Assembly: GCA_914767715.1 (NCBI GenBank)
Contig: OU612065.1
Coordinates: 15,686,001-15,750,000 of the forward strand
DNA length: 64,000 nt
Reading direction: 5' to 3'
From: Membranipora membranacea
Taxonomy: Eukaryota > Bryozoa > Gymnolaemata > Cheilostomatida > Membraniporidae
In this document: in pieces, positions 44,101 to 56,100 of the stretch
How the letters are laid out: each line of letters begins with the position of its first letter
Numbering within the stretch: the first letter of the stretch is position 1
Made by a program: the position numbers and the translations under genes
The notes under the pieces: model-generated
What the model saw: the letters and a program-made list of their open reading frames with translations, nothing else
Databases searched by the model: none
What the model was told of the DNA's origin: nothing

Positions 44101-47100
44101 AAGGGCATAACTCCAACTTTTATGGTTTGGTGATGCTTGAGCTAGTTATACCAAGGTAATACCCACCTCAATAAATCCAGACACCTGTCAATGTCATCTT
44201 CCTGAAGACAAGAGATCAAAATTGTTGAGATGTAAAAGAAAAACTGAAAGTGGACTGAATGATAATATCATTAAGTCTATGGTTAGAATTATATATCCTA
44301 TTCAGATCCAATCTTTAGTAACTTTCTCATATCTGTCTAGTTTTATCAGGGAGGCCCAAAATCCCTGGTTATGAATAGCACCTATTTTTGATTGGATTAT
44401 CTGGTAATCAATGTATTTCATGCACTGAGACGACGGATTTTTTGAGGAAATTAGGCAACGACTGTTTAGGTTTGTGCTTAAATGATGCCATGGCGGGCAT
44501 CTACAAATATTTTCTAATCTGATTTTGTATTTACGGTTTCTTCAAATATCTACTTACCCTGATACATAATTCAGAGTCAAATGGTATATTGTGAGCTTTG
44601 ATTGGGAGACAGAAGTTAATCTCAGTCCAGCCATTCATCATCTCTAGCACCACTCCTGAATCAGAAACTCTATAAAATATGATAATTCTCTTGAAATTAT
44701 TCAGAATTCAGCTTGCAGGTGACAAGTATTTGGAAAAGTTATTGAACAATTCAACCGTCTGGGTGGTTATCATTAATAATACAGTCATTAAGTGGCGATT
44801 TTAGCTTGACAAATAAGAAAGTTATTCTTTGTTAACATTGTTTCTACCCTATTAACTATAGGAGAGACAACTCCAATATCCGATACGGTATCCAACAAGG
44901 TTTTCGATGAACAGTGAATCCTCACTTGTTCGTAACTTAAAATAGGATGGATACAATGTTTCTTTCTTTCGTTTGAACCAAAAACAAATATTCTATATGT
45001 CTATGGTTCAACTACACGTCTACTCACTTGTCAAACACATTTTTGAGTGTGGCTGGAAGTGTGAGACCTTGCTTTTCACCCTGTCCTAACATTGTCAATG
45101 ATGGATGTTTACTAGGAGTAGCTAAAACAACAAAGCAAGGAACAAAACTGTAAATCTTTAAGCGTGAATGGTTGTTCACCACACCTAATATTTCAATATA
45201 TTGCCGGTCATAGTTGACATAGTTAACATGAAGACTTTGTCAAGGTGCAGGAATTTTACACAACCATGAACATCATACTAGAAAATTGCATATCCACAAA
45301 TGTCCCCCATCTGAAATACATCCGATGTGCTTTGTTTTAGATCCACAGTGAGGAAAATCGATTAAAAAGTCACAAACCATTGATGTTATGTGAGGAGAGA
45401 CTATCACTATCATGTAAGAGGAGAGCGCGCTCTTCTATAATCCTCTCCATTATCTTACGCTGCTTACAGAAATAGCAGCACCTGCTCTCCTCATGTTTAA
45501 TAGCCATGGCTACCTGCTGACTCAGCTGATGATAACAAGCTTTAGTCTCCTCACTCACACTCTCCTGGTAAAATACAGTATGAATTCAGCAAATCTACTT
45601 AGTTGTGTGCATATCATGACTTAAAACTGTCCTTTGATCTGCACAGGGTACATCAATTTTGAAGGATAAATTGGGTTCCTATGGTCTCCTTTCAATATTT
45701 TAACAACCGCCGCAGCAAAACTTGCCAACTTTGGGTTGAGCCTATCATGACACCATGACATCATGACATGACCATGACCATGACCATGACATCATTGAGC
45801 CAATCAGACACGAACACTGGCCTTACGCGATATTCACGATGAGGATCATTTCATCAATGATTTGTTGAGTAAATGTCCATCTGGCAGATTCCGTACAGTA
45901 AAACATAGATGCTCACTGGGGAGAGACTGTTTTCTGCGTCATATCACTCTTATTTTAAACGAAATAATTTTTTAGACAGAGATTTGATTTTTTATTCCAA
46001 GTGTCTTCACTTTTTCTTGCTGATTCAAAGTGCCAGCAATTACACCGTATTTCGCGACTCATTTTTTCTTTTAATAATGCTGTCAGTGATAGTAATAAAA
46101 TCCATCCATCCATCATAGCATCAGCTTTGAGATATATCACTTGTAGAGTAAGTACATTATTTCCCTTGTTTATCAAGGACGTGGTGCATATGAACAGCAA
46201 ATTAATTTCACCACAGGTATTTCCAGGGAAAATGCCACTCACTGGTAGAGCGAAGACCACATTAATTATACAGAATGTAGATCCGCTGGGTTTTGGGTCT
46301 TTGCCCTTCCTCCTTGTAGGGCTGTGTTTCAATGAGACTGGATAACCAACAAACTGCACATCATCTACTTTCACATCAAATCTCTTGTTGGTCAGGTGAG
46401 CGTAGTGAACTGACAGGAACTTTGACAGAACTTCATCAGAATATCTGAGATGGAAAAATAAGATCATTGCAACAGCAGTTTACGTTGGCTATAGTAATAA
46501 AAACATAATACTACACTCCCTAGTTTTGAAATGGCAAAAGCAACACACACATCCTGTAACCCTTCTATGTTATCTTTGCACACAACTTGATATTCTATTG
46601 TTGTTAGAGGGTTCATGAGTTGATACAAGGCATAATGTGATGAATCTAAAACGTGCATGAGGGAGAATGGATGATAATCAAAATCAGCAAATTGGTTCAA
46701 TATTTATGGCAGGAAGTTAGGAAGTTAGGTCCTATTCTTTACAGGGTTGGGAAGAAGTGCTACACAGCAATATCCAAAATACAATAACAAACTAGAAGAG
46801 CAGGTGAGAGAAACACGGCCCAACTAAGCATGAAAAAGAATAATCAATATACTAAGGAGTGAAAGTGTTCTACAAAAACGAGTCTCTATCAGTATGGCTT
46901 TTTCGAAACGTTCACTTTTTTGTATTACTACAACATGGACACAGCACAACAAAGCAATCACTATCAGACAAACACCTAAAACTTGTGCTGGAAGGTAGTA
47001 AGCTACTGAAGACCTGCTCTTGATGGCTAGAATGTTGGGAGGGTTCATATCCCTTAAGTAAGACAATGACACTGTACTATCTATGATGTCAACACTACTT

Positions 47101-49034
47101 GTATTCACTACAATAGGGTCACTATGTCCTGAGAGTGCCTGGTGAGACTCATATATATACATAAAGCCTAATATGTAAATAATAGTACCATTTTAAAAGG
47201 CAGCGAAAATTCATTTGCTTATTAGTGATGCTTAAAAAATAAATTCATTCTAAATATCAGTACTTACGTCAGTAAACCCTGAGGGCTTATGCCAAAAGTT
47301 TTGAAAAATCTATAAGGGAACACCGTATCGATAACAACATTTATGAGGGACCTAACAAAACCATCTTAATGGGTTTGGCTTTCAAAGTTGTGCCATGGCT
47401 TTAGATTCTTGTGCACTTGCACTGTGCACTTGGACACAATATGGAACATAGCCTAACCATTGTGGCACTTCATTGTGAGTGACACGAAGACATCAAATTG
47501 TGAAGTAGCTAAAAGCTATGGTGATATCGTTTTTTGAGCTATCAACAAAAACCTTGGCTGGAAGTACCTCACTTTAGCTCTATATGGTGTCCTGGCTAGG
47601 TTTTTTTCATCAGGGCTTAATTGTTACAATAATTTGCAATCAGGACCCTAACTTGTGGTCAAACTTTGGAGCTTGAGCTTACAGTGGTTGAGATGTTGTG
47701 ATTGTACTCAAGCTATTTAGAAATCGATAGGTATTAAAAAGTGCATGTATTACATAGCTTAAATGCGACATGACAGAATATCAGAGGACATTTTTAATCA
47801 TAGCCCAAACTACATGTTACGATATTTATTGCATATATAGTCATTTTTTTCATCAAATTTGAAACTCATACTTGTCCACAAAATAAGAAATGCTACCGTA
47901 CAAAAAGTAAGATCAGACAGGATGCAACATATGAGCACCTAAATAATAACACCAACTACTGCTAATGTATTATTAACTCTGAACACAAACTTATAGATTT
48001 TTGTGACTTAGTTCTTCTAAGGTTTTAGGTGAAACTAGTTCAGGCGGTTTTTAAGGGACATTTAGAGTTAGGAAAAACATACATGAAGGACCAATGATTT
48101 TTGGATTCTGGGTTACGCTATCATGTGTATTTATATGGCAGAAAGTTTTCAATTGAATTTCTTACAACCAGGTTGCCCTTGTGCCTTAGGCCCATGCGTG
48201 GTTCATATTACCCTTTCCATCAAATGAGGAATGGGCAAACTTAGAAATTTAGACAACTTACTGGTTTGTTATCTCATGATAACCTTCACCATTTCTTACA
48301 GCAAACTGATTTGAGGACACCTCTTCAGCTGAAACAAAAAAACAGCTCACAGAACGGAATACATATAGGAGGTACACGTTCAACGGAACGGAACTTTGCG
48401 AGAGTATTGTGACATCAATGAACTTACCCCAGTCTTATCAGTTATAATTTTAAGGAAATGTGAATCTATATTGAAATGTTCTTATGATCTTAATCTGTGA
48501 TTCATCTTGTCTTGCAATCTCTTCATCAGAAGCAGATCATAACCTGAAACCTTTTCCAAGAGGATTAAAGTTGACAGAATCAGTCTTGTGAGGCATTTAT
48601 CATCTGTCAAGTGGGACCCCTCGTCAACACAAATAGACAAGACAAACACAAGACCGTATAAGACAACTCAGTTTAAACTTCAGGCCTGTGATACCATTAC
48701 TTTTGAGGGAGTAAATCGTCAAACCACAATAATGGACCACTTGTGTCGAATCTATCCAATGAGTTGGGTAATAGCACAGCTAGTTCCCACTCCTTGTTTG
48801 TAGTTGACTTTCCAATCTTCATGACAGGCAGACATGCCTACCTTGTTGCTGCTGATTCACCACTGTTGCAGTGGGTGTGTTAGAATACTTGACTTCCTCT
48901 GCTTTCTGCTCACTATCACATGGGTACCTGAACAGTAGCTTTTGTTGGGTTTGACTGCTTGAGACTGACAATATTACAGCTAAAACCTGTCCACAATTGT
49001 TCTTTTGGAGTTTGGTGTTATGAGAAAGCATCAT
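41115..49034 (-). CDS. NPRL3: NPRL3, GATOR1 complex subunit, complete
   Basis: Thirteen exons: 48842-49034, 48262-48328, 46243-46444, 45378-45564, 45028-45121, 44558-44669, 44167-44201, 43688-43844, 42920-43026, 42490-42631, 42146-42257, 41441-41516, 41115-41277 (1,647 nt, 548 aa; human about 569). All junctions are in phase. Family strings are QKLLFRYP (N-terminal longin-like part), [67 protein letters not shown] and [19 protein letters not shown]. With NPRL2 and DEPDC5 it forms GATOR1, the GTPase-activating complex for RagA/B that turns TORC1 off at the lysosome when amino acids are scarce; NPRL3 pairs with NPRL2 and does not carry the arginine finger. The start was chosen for the context GCCACCATGATG at 49034. 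It adds about 12 residues relative to human; a further in-frame ATG exists at 49082. The serine-rich linker before the C-terminal winged-helix part is much shorter than in vertebrates. Confidence 0.93.
43375..43620. repeat. Minisatellite, about 24-bp unit, in an NPRL3 intron
   Basis: Roughly ten copies of GGGGTGTTACAGTACATAGT-AACA with point variants (GATACAG, TTAACAG, AACATGG). It lies between exons 43688-43844 and 42920-43026. It generates long repetitive open frames on both strands that are not genes. Confidence 0.9.
44346..44376 (+). repeat. CAGGGAGGCCC...CCCTGGTT repeat copy
   Basis: TCAGGGAGGCCCAAAATCCC followed by TGGTTATGAAT, matching the 30233 copy with few changes. It lies in an NPRL3 intron (between exons 44558-44669 and 44167-44201). 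Confidence 0.5.
45748..45795. repeat. Short CATGAC tandem repeat
   Basis: ATGACATCATGACATGACCA followed by two more TGACCA units. It lies in the NPRL3 intron between exons 46243-46444 and 45378-45564. Confidence 0.6.
46445..48261. other. Long NPRL3 intron (1.8 kb)
   Basis: Two minus-strand open frames (46464-46700, 46824-47162) lie here. The second has a hydrophobic run ([19 protein letters not shown]), but neither has splice sites in NPRL3 phase or recognisable homology. It also holds the 47487-47529 fragment that resembles the last exon of the secreted-protein gene. Confidence 0.4.
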
Positions 49035-50352
49035 GGTGGCACCTCTTGATTTTCTTTTTACTGGCTGCTTTAGTACCAGCACTCAGCAATGAATCTTTGT
49101 TTAGGTGTATAGGACAGTTTGTTGCACAGTCTAGCCAATTAACATGCTCAATTCTATTTAATCCTGTAAAATTTAATATTATTAACTCAGTATTGTATTT
49201 ATGTGTTGATCAGTTTTTTGCTTGTAGGGAAAGTAGCCTCAATTTGAGTTACTGAAACTTTGTTATGGGAAGGCTTTATTTGAGCATCCCTTAAGACTTG
49301 GTGTTTGGTGTTAATGAGTTTCCAGCTAGAGATAGTAGGTCAGGGTTGAAAATATTTTAGTCCTTTGATAAATACAATTACAATCGCATAAACACAAAGA
49401 GGCCAATAATATTATTGTTGACACAGTACAGACTTTCTTTAGTCTATATCATTCCACTGCGCTCAAAATAGCCCGTAGTCCAAGTAAAATATCACATAGA
49501 ATAGTAAATTACTTAAAATGGGTACATAAATTTCCCATCATCCGATAGACCACATGCTTTTTGTTTCCTAGGTCATCAGATTTGAGTAAATTTGTGAATC
49601 AAAGTGCAACTCAACATCATGCCTGTGTAGTATTGTAGTTTGCTGTAAAACTCGGTCAAGAGAGTTCAGAATCCACTCAACAAAAATACAGTGACAAAGC
49701 CCTTCAGCTGATAGCTGCTGTAATCAAACTGCATGGTATTGGGTATTCTCTGCACCCACTTGACATAACTACAACATACCAAGGACTGGAGCTACTCCTC
49801 CTTGTACATATAGTATACTTCTTAGTTAGTAGGAAGGTAGGTACTTACTAACTTACTACTCAACTTAGCTCTTACAGGTAACAAACTCTGTCAGTGTGGC
49901 ACTCAATGTTACAATTGTTAACCACACAACAAAATGACTAAGTGAGATGGATCGTTTAGTATTACTGGACTAACTAAAATAGGTACTACTCAACTAGTCT
50001 ACTGACTCATTTATTAATTGTTTTTTAATAGTAAAGTCAATCTGCAGCATCATCATATCTTACATATAATATAAGAGCGTAGGCTCACACAACACAACTT
50101 AGGATTACCGGTCCGTAAGTGAGTTACTAAACACATTTGGTTGGATCTTGATTAGACCGGCTCAATCATGAATCAATCTCGGACAAAAAGCTTGACTGTG
50201 GTCACAATTCAAGATATATTTATAGGAATGTCTTGACTGTCTATATCCCTCACACTGCTTATCTAAGCCTACCTTTGTTCTTAGCTGCTGCAAGCGGTCA
50301 TCTAAGAAGAACAGATTACATTCACTTTACTCCGACAACCCTCACAGCAATA
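49035..50352. promoter_or_regulatory. Shared 5' region of divergent NPRL3 and NPC1
   Basis: The two start codons point away from each other across 1.3 kb with no gene between. I saw no CACGTG (CLEAR/TFEB-type) core in it by eye. An upstream in-frame ATG for NPRL3 lies at 49082. Promoter function is inferred from position only. Confidence 0.4.
50065..50075 (+). promoter_or_regulatory. NPC1: TATA-like box upstream of NPC1
   Basis: TATAATATAAG followed about 30 nt on by a CACACAACACAACTT stretch that could hold the start site, leaving a 5' UTR of about 250 nt. In AT-rich sequence such matches are common. Confidence 0.25.
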
Positions 50353-53144
50353 ATGGATAGCAAATATTGGTCTATGCTGCTCATGAAGGCATGCTTACTA
50401 ATGGTAAGTTACACTTTCGGTCTAGGTTTCTTGATAACATTGCTTACTCAAAAAACCTTGGAAAAAACAATTAAGTTATGTTGGTGTTTCCATTCATACT
50501 AGCGGCCATATTCTTAGCTGGGATGGCGCATGCGCAAACTGCCATCATTTGCTATGGTATCGAATCACTCATAGCCCCATTTGCCTCTTCAGAAATAAGT
50601 TGACAACGACAGGCAAGGGTATAGGGTCAATAACCCCCACGACCATCAGGTTTAAGGTGTCCATTAAATTGAGTGGTAAGGTAAGATCTAGTGTATAATG
50701 AAAAAATCTACACACATGTATAATTTGTTGCTACTATCTTGTATTTTATTTCCAGTTAACAGTTACGATCAGCTCTACTAGTGCTAGTTGTATATGGTAT
50801 GATGAATGCTTTGATGGACCGAACTCACACCTCAACTGTGAATATAACGGGGAGCCAAGGCCACTAACGAATAAAAAAGCTCTTGATATTTTAGATGCAT
50901 ACTGCCCAACACTGAGAAGTGATGACCCAAGTGAGTTTCTGAATCTGCAATTTATGAATTACAGCAGCGGCATCAATAATGTGCGTTAAAGATTCCATAA
51001 TAGAATTCATATGTTGGAGAACGATTGTGACAAAACTAATGCTTGTCTCTTACTTGATGACCCACCAAGTATAACTCGATTGATTATTTACTTGTGTTTT
51101 CTTTTAGACAAGCCACCAGAGCTGTGTTGTAGTGATAACCAGCTTGAAACGCTGGCAAATAACATGGGAGCTCCAAAACAGTTTCTCAGCAGGTGTCCCT
51201 CATGCTTCCAAAACTTTGTCAACTTGTTCTGCTTCACAACGTGCCATCCGAACTCAACATCATTCATAGTGGTAAGTAAGGATATTACTTTAAGTTTCTG
51301 AAATCAAATGCTTTAGCCATGATGCCAAGTGTGAATGATTGACAATATTTTCACTCACTCTCTCTCCCATAACTGCCTTCTGTGTATTGATCACCTAGTT
51401 TATAGCCAGCTTTCAGATATACTATATTTATGAAAAATTTTCAATCAATATTGTTCTCCAATTCTGTACATTATGTATTTCAGCCACTAGAAAACCAAAC
51501 CTACACAGGAAAATCTGAGCTCAACTCTACTACTGCTATAAAATCAGTCGAGGTTGCTATCTCTTCTTATTATGCTGATGGATTATTAGAATCTTGCAAA
51601 GATGTGCAGTTTCCCAGCAATAACCAGAAGGTAGGTTTGGTTACTACAGCCGAAATGCTGTGTGTGTGCATCTATTACCTCATTGATATTATATGTTCAC
51701 ATCGCATCTTATTAAAGATCAAGAACCAGAAATGATAACCATTGGAGTTGAAATGGGCTATCAGTGTATCTTTTTGAGCTGAATTATTAGCCCTTATGCA
51801 TATCCATGAATCATGGCTTCAATTCTTATTAGCCATGCATGTTTCAGGACGCATGTTGAAAAGGAGTGAGTTGAGTGTAGTAAAACTATTTTGGATATGA
51901 TTGAATGAGGAGCATTTTAGTCAGTTTGTTCTATGTGATGAAAAATATATCTAAAGGCCTGTCGAGGTCAATGGGAATCAACAGTGAAAAAAGGGCAAGA
52001 TAGTTTGTGATCTTAATAGCCCAAACATTGGTATATAATCTGTAAGACGTGCAGTGAGGGGGTTCGAGGGGTGTATGGTCTTACTACTGGTTACAGAAGA
52101 CAACTTGCTGCCTCTAGCTTTACTACTTTGTTGGTCATAGTAGGGCCTAGTTGGCTGTTTACATGCACTGCTCACAATTTTTTGCTCCCACTCATTGACA
52201 AATCATAATGCTGTATGATTGTTCACAGGAAAGCTAATTTTCACAGGTCAGTTGTCAGAGATAAAAAGGACAGATTGTTTACTTAATGTTATAGAAAGAA
52301 ATTGCAGGCTTAGTTATTTGTAAACAGATGTTTGAGCCTACAGTTTGTTGATTGCATCGCATATTTTCTCTGTAGGCTATCGATGTATTGTGTGGATCAG
52401 GAAGTGGCGTATGCACCCCACAAGGCTGGCTCAACTTCATGGGTAACGGCAGCAACTCACCCTTCAACCTTTACTTTACAATCACAGATAAACCCATCGT
52501 GATCGAGAACTATAACGGCACCAATATAACAGCAATACCCCTGAATGAAACAATCCATAAATGCTCGTCCAGTCCAGCTCTCGGCAAACCTGCCTGCAGT
52601 TGTCAGGTGAGGTTACACACAAACTGAATCGTAATATTCAAGTTCCGTGATAGTATGTGAGGAAATTGCTTGTAGGAACACAGATATTATGTCAACCTGG
52701 CATTACTTTCGATGAGTTGTCTGGATTTCTAATTAGCACCCACCAAAAGAAAAAAATTATCTAAATAATCTGTATATATAATCACAGAGTGATATAATCA
52801 TGGTACCAGTTTTATTGTCACATGTTTTATATGTCTGGTCCTATTCCCCAGACATGTAAGTACTTGGGTACTTGGTAACTTGACTAGGCATTTTAAAGTA
52901 GTGGTGTGAGCAAGAGCTAAAAATTAAAAATAAATTTTCCTCACTATTGTTTATAAAGGACTGTGAAGCTGTATGTCCTGCCAAGAGGGACATAGTACCA
53001 CATTATGAAGCCTGGGAGATCTTGTCTATTGAAGGGATGGTATTTATATCTATCTGTGTAGCAGTCGGATTCACCGTTCTCTTTGGCTCCTGCCAGGTGG
53101 TCCACTATGTTCACAAAAAGGACGTTCTCGGATTAGAAGCACCG
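50353..53144 (+). other. NPC1: NPC1 exons 1-6: signal peptide, N-terminal domain, TM1
   Basis: Exons 50353-50403, 50756-50930, 51108-51271, 51484-51630, 52376-52606, 52959-53144 (residues 1-318). Cysteine pairs of the sterol-binding domain are visible: [32 protein letters not shown] (last one across the exon 5/6 junction). TM1 is [16 protein letters not shown]. Confidence 0.93.
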
Positions 53145-56100
53145 GTATGTATAGTAGTCATGTGGTCAACATTGAAGTTATTGGCATTTTATCTATTAGA
53201 CATTGAATAAGGTTGCAATGAGTCAGTTAGTTAATGACTTGAACTTTAGGTTTTTGTCACTGCTGTTGCCAGCAATTTGACTTGTGGAATAACTTCCACG
53301 ATTCACACTGCCGTTTCGGCCCCTGGAAATGTGTATCAAGTGATCACTATAATTGTTTGATATGGGTGATACTAGTATTTGTTATTTCTTGGTCAGCGTT
53401 GAAGATAATTTTTCGTACTTTTGAACTTTGCTCAAAAATTAACTTGTGAATCTTGTTTAGTTTACTAGACCAGATAAATATGTTATTGTGATTTGACTGT
53501 TATATGACCTCGATGGAGGGTTAGCTGTTCAACAACAGGCGTGTATAAAAAATAACTAGTAGTGAAGTTATGTAGAAACGTAGTTTTATCCAATACAAGG
53601 AAATCTCTTATGAAACGGGAATTCCGGGAGCTGCATAGAGTTCGTTACTCTTGACCAACGGTCAGAGTGATTACACCAGAGATATCAGCTATCTTTGGTA
53701 TCTGAATACACTGCATGTGTGCATTTATAACGCTTAGTTAGGTAACATAGTCAGTTTATCAGTTGATATTTTAAAGTATCTTGATGTCATTATCAGCAGG
53801 GTTGCGTTAGGTCCTTGTACTTAGTGTCACAGGCCGAAATATGGGACTGACTACTTGCTTGTATTGAGGGAAACCGTTGATATCTAGTATATAGTACAAA
53901 GCATTTAAAAATTGTCAATTTTATGACAGTGTAGTTGGTAATACTATTTTTGGATTTTTTTGTTTTGTTATATTTGGGCAAATTATTTCCTTACCCACAG
54001 AAATCTATTCCTTGCCCTGTTGTTAGATGCTACATTGCATATCATTACAATAAGTTTGCTAGGTTGGAAGTAGTATAAATCTCCTGAGATCAACGTATAA
54101 TATAGGTTGTTGTAAAATGTAAAAGGTTGTTTATCACAGGTTGAGAGCACATTAGGAGACGGAGTAAACCACCACCCTATATATGTGTCTGATGGAAATT
54201 GTCTGGAGAGGCTTGGACTGCGATGGGAGCACTTTGTAGAAAAGGCCTTCTCACGGTATGTGTGTGATATTCATATGTAACGACTCAATCTAGGTTTGAA
54301 GCCAGTCATAATACTTACATTCCGAGTAGTAGAAGGCTGTCTATCCTGTTGTGGATTTGATAGTGTTATTCAATAACTCTTGATTCTTTCTTATATTTGG
54401 GATGATTTTTGAGGAAGTAGACCAATGACAAAGGTCCTCAGCCAATGGGCGATGGCGCAGGTCCACACAACAAGAATGTATATTTGTTTTATGCTTTGAC
54501 TGTTCAAACACAAATGTATTTTAAGAAATGACCTCGGCAGCGCAATGTTCGGTTTTGTCAGTTTCACATAGTGAGTCATTGAGTAGATGATTGTGTCTGC
54601 ATTTGCCAGTAAGGAGTAGCATGCCTTGGCTAAGCAATTCGTAATTTTCTATATTTTGCTTTAATATAAGGGTTTTAAGTTTCATGTGGTTAAAACCCTG
54701 CTAATGTAGTCATACTTGTAGACACTTTGGCATAGTTGAGTTACAATATGTCGTCAGAACGAGCAACATTATGACGGGCTTGTTATATTTTATTCAGGTG
54801 GGGATGTATAGCTGCCAGATACCCGATCATTGTGTTGGTTGCCGCTACCCTTGTCTGTATAGCCCTCTCATGTGGAATAGTTTTCGCCAGGATCATATCT
54901 GACCCAGTAGACTTGTGGTCAAGTCCATCCAGTAAAACCAGACTCAGCAAAAACTACTTCGACGAGAAATTTGCGTAAGTCACATTCCTGATAAACACTA
55001 TACTTATTTTTGTTGACAGGGTAAAGAAATATCCAAACTTTTGCATATCACAAATAATCTGTTTATCTTGATAAGTTGATATTACAGTTTGGGTTTTGTA
55101 TATATCACAGGAAAGGAAAAGTTGTTATCAACTTCGATATTGGCACACAAAAAAATATTCAGGATCTGAAGTATTATTATTTTATGTTTTAGACCGTTTT
55201 ATCGGACAGAACAACTGATTATCAAAATCAATGAGTCTAAGTGGAAGTCATCTGAACATCAGGACCCTCTCCCACTTACGACTTATACCCACGTCAGCGG
55301 TGCTTTCCAAAAAGAATTTCTCAAAGAGGTAGTGTGCTCAGAATGATGAGAACTCTTAAGCATTTGGTTTAACACATGGTTACAGCTCAAGTTCTGTTAC
55401 TTTCATATGAAGTCGTTGAGCTAGGGTCTGGATCTGTATCGATTGGATAGTGTTTCTTGCACCAACATTACTGATATATGTATAAATAAAATGTTGAATT
55501 ATCATTTTCATTCATGAAGCTGATGGCTTGGAGGTAACTGCACTTTTTTAAGAATATTCTTTTAAAAAGGTGAACGGAGTTGATATATTTTTGTTGTTCT
55601 ACAGATACTTTACCTACAGGAAGCTATCACCAATCTAACAGCCCCACTAGGTAATGAGACTGTCTCATTGAGTGATATTTGCTTCAAACCTCTAGCTCCC
55701 GATAACAACTACTGTACAATCAACAGTCCAGTACAATATTTCCAGGTAAGTTATACATATGTCTTAGTCTTATAACTAACATCACTGGGACATTGCCTCC
55801 AAGCCGCAAAAGTTTGAGCTTTGGCCATGAGGTCCAAAAAAACCCCAATCTTCAGATGCAAAGAGGTATCAAAATATCGGAATGATACATTGTTTGATCT
55901 CCATAATACAGTATTTTTAAGTATAAAATTCAAATGGATGATTGCATAAAGTCTTATTAAATATACTTTTTTCCCATTTCAGAACAATGTAACTGCTCTT
56001 GACGATAAAGTTATGGATCCTACCGGTTTCTTCCGTGAGGCTGATTACATCGATCATATAAAGTCATGCACAGGGTAAGCTAAGTGATAGGGTCACTAGT

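Noticed and set aside
46824-47162. 112-codon minus-strand frame with a hydrophobic segment
   Set aside because: Inside a phase-consistent NPRL3 intron, no homology I recognise, no splice support; plausible as a chance frame in this length of AT-rich DNA.
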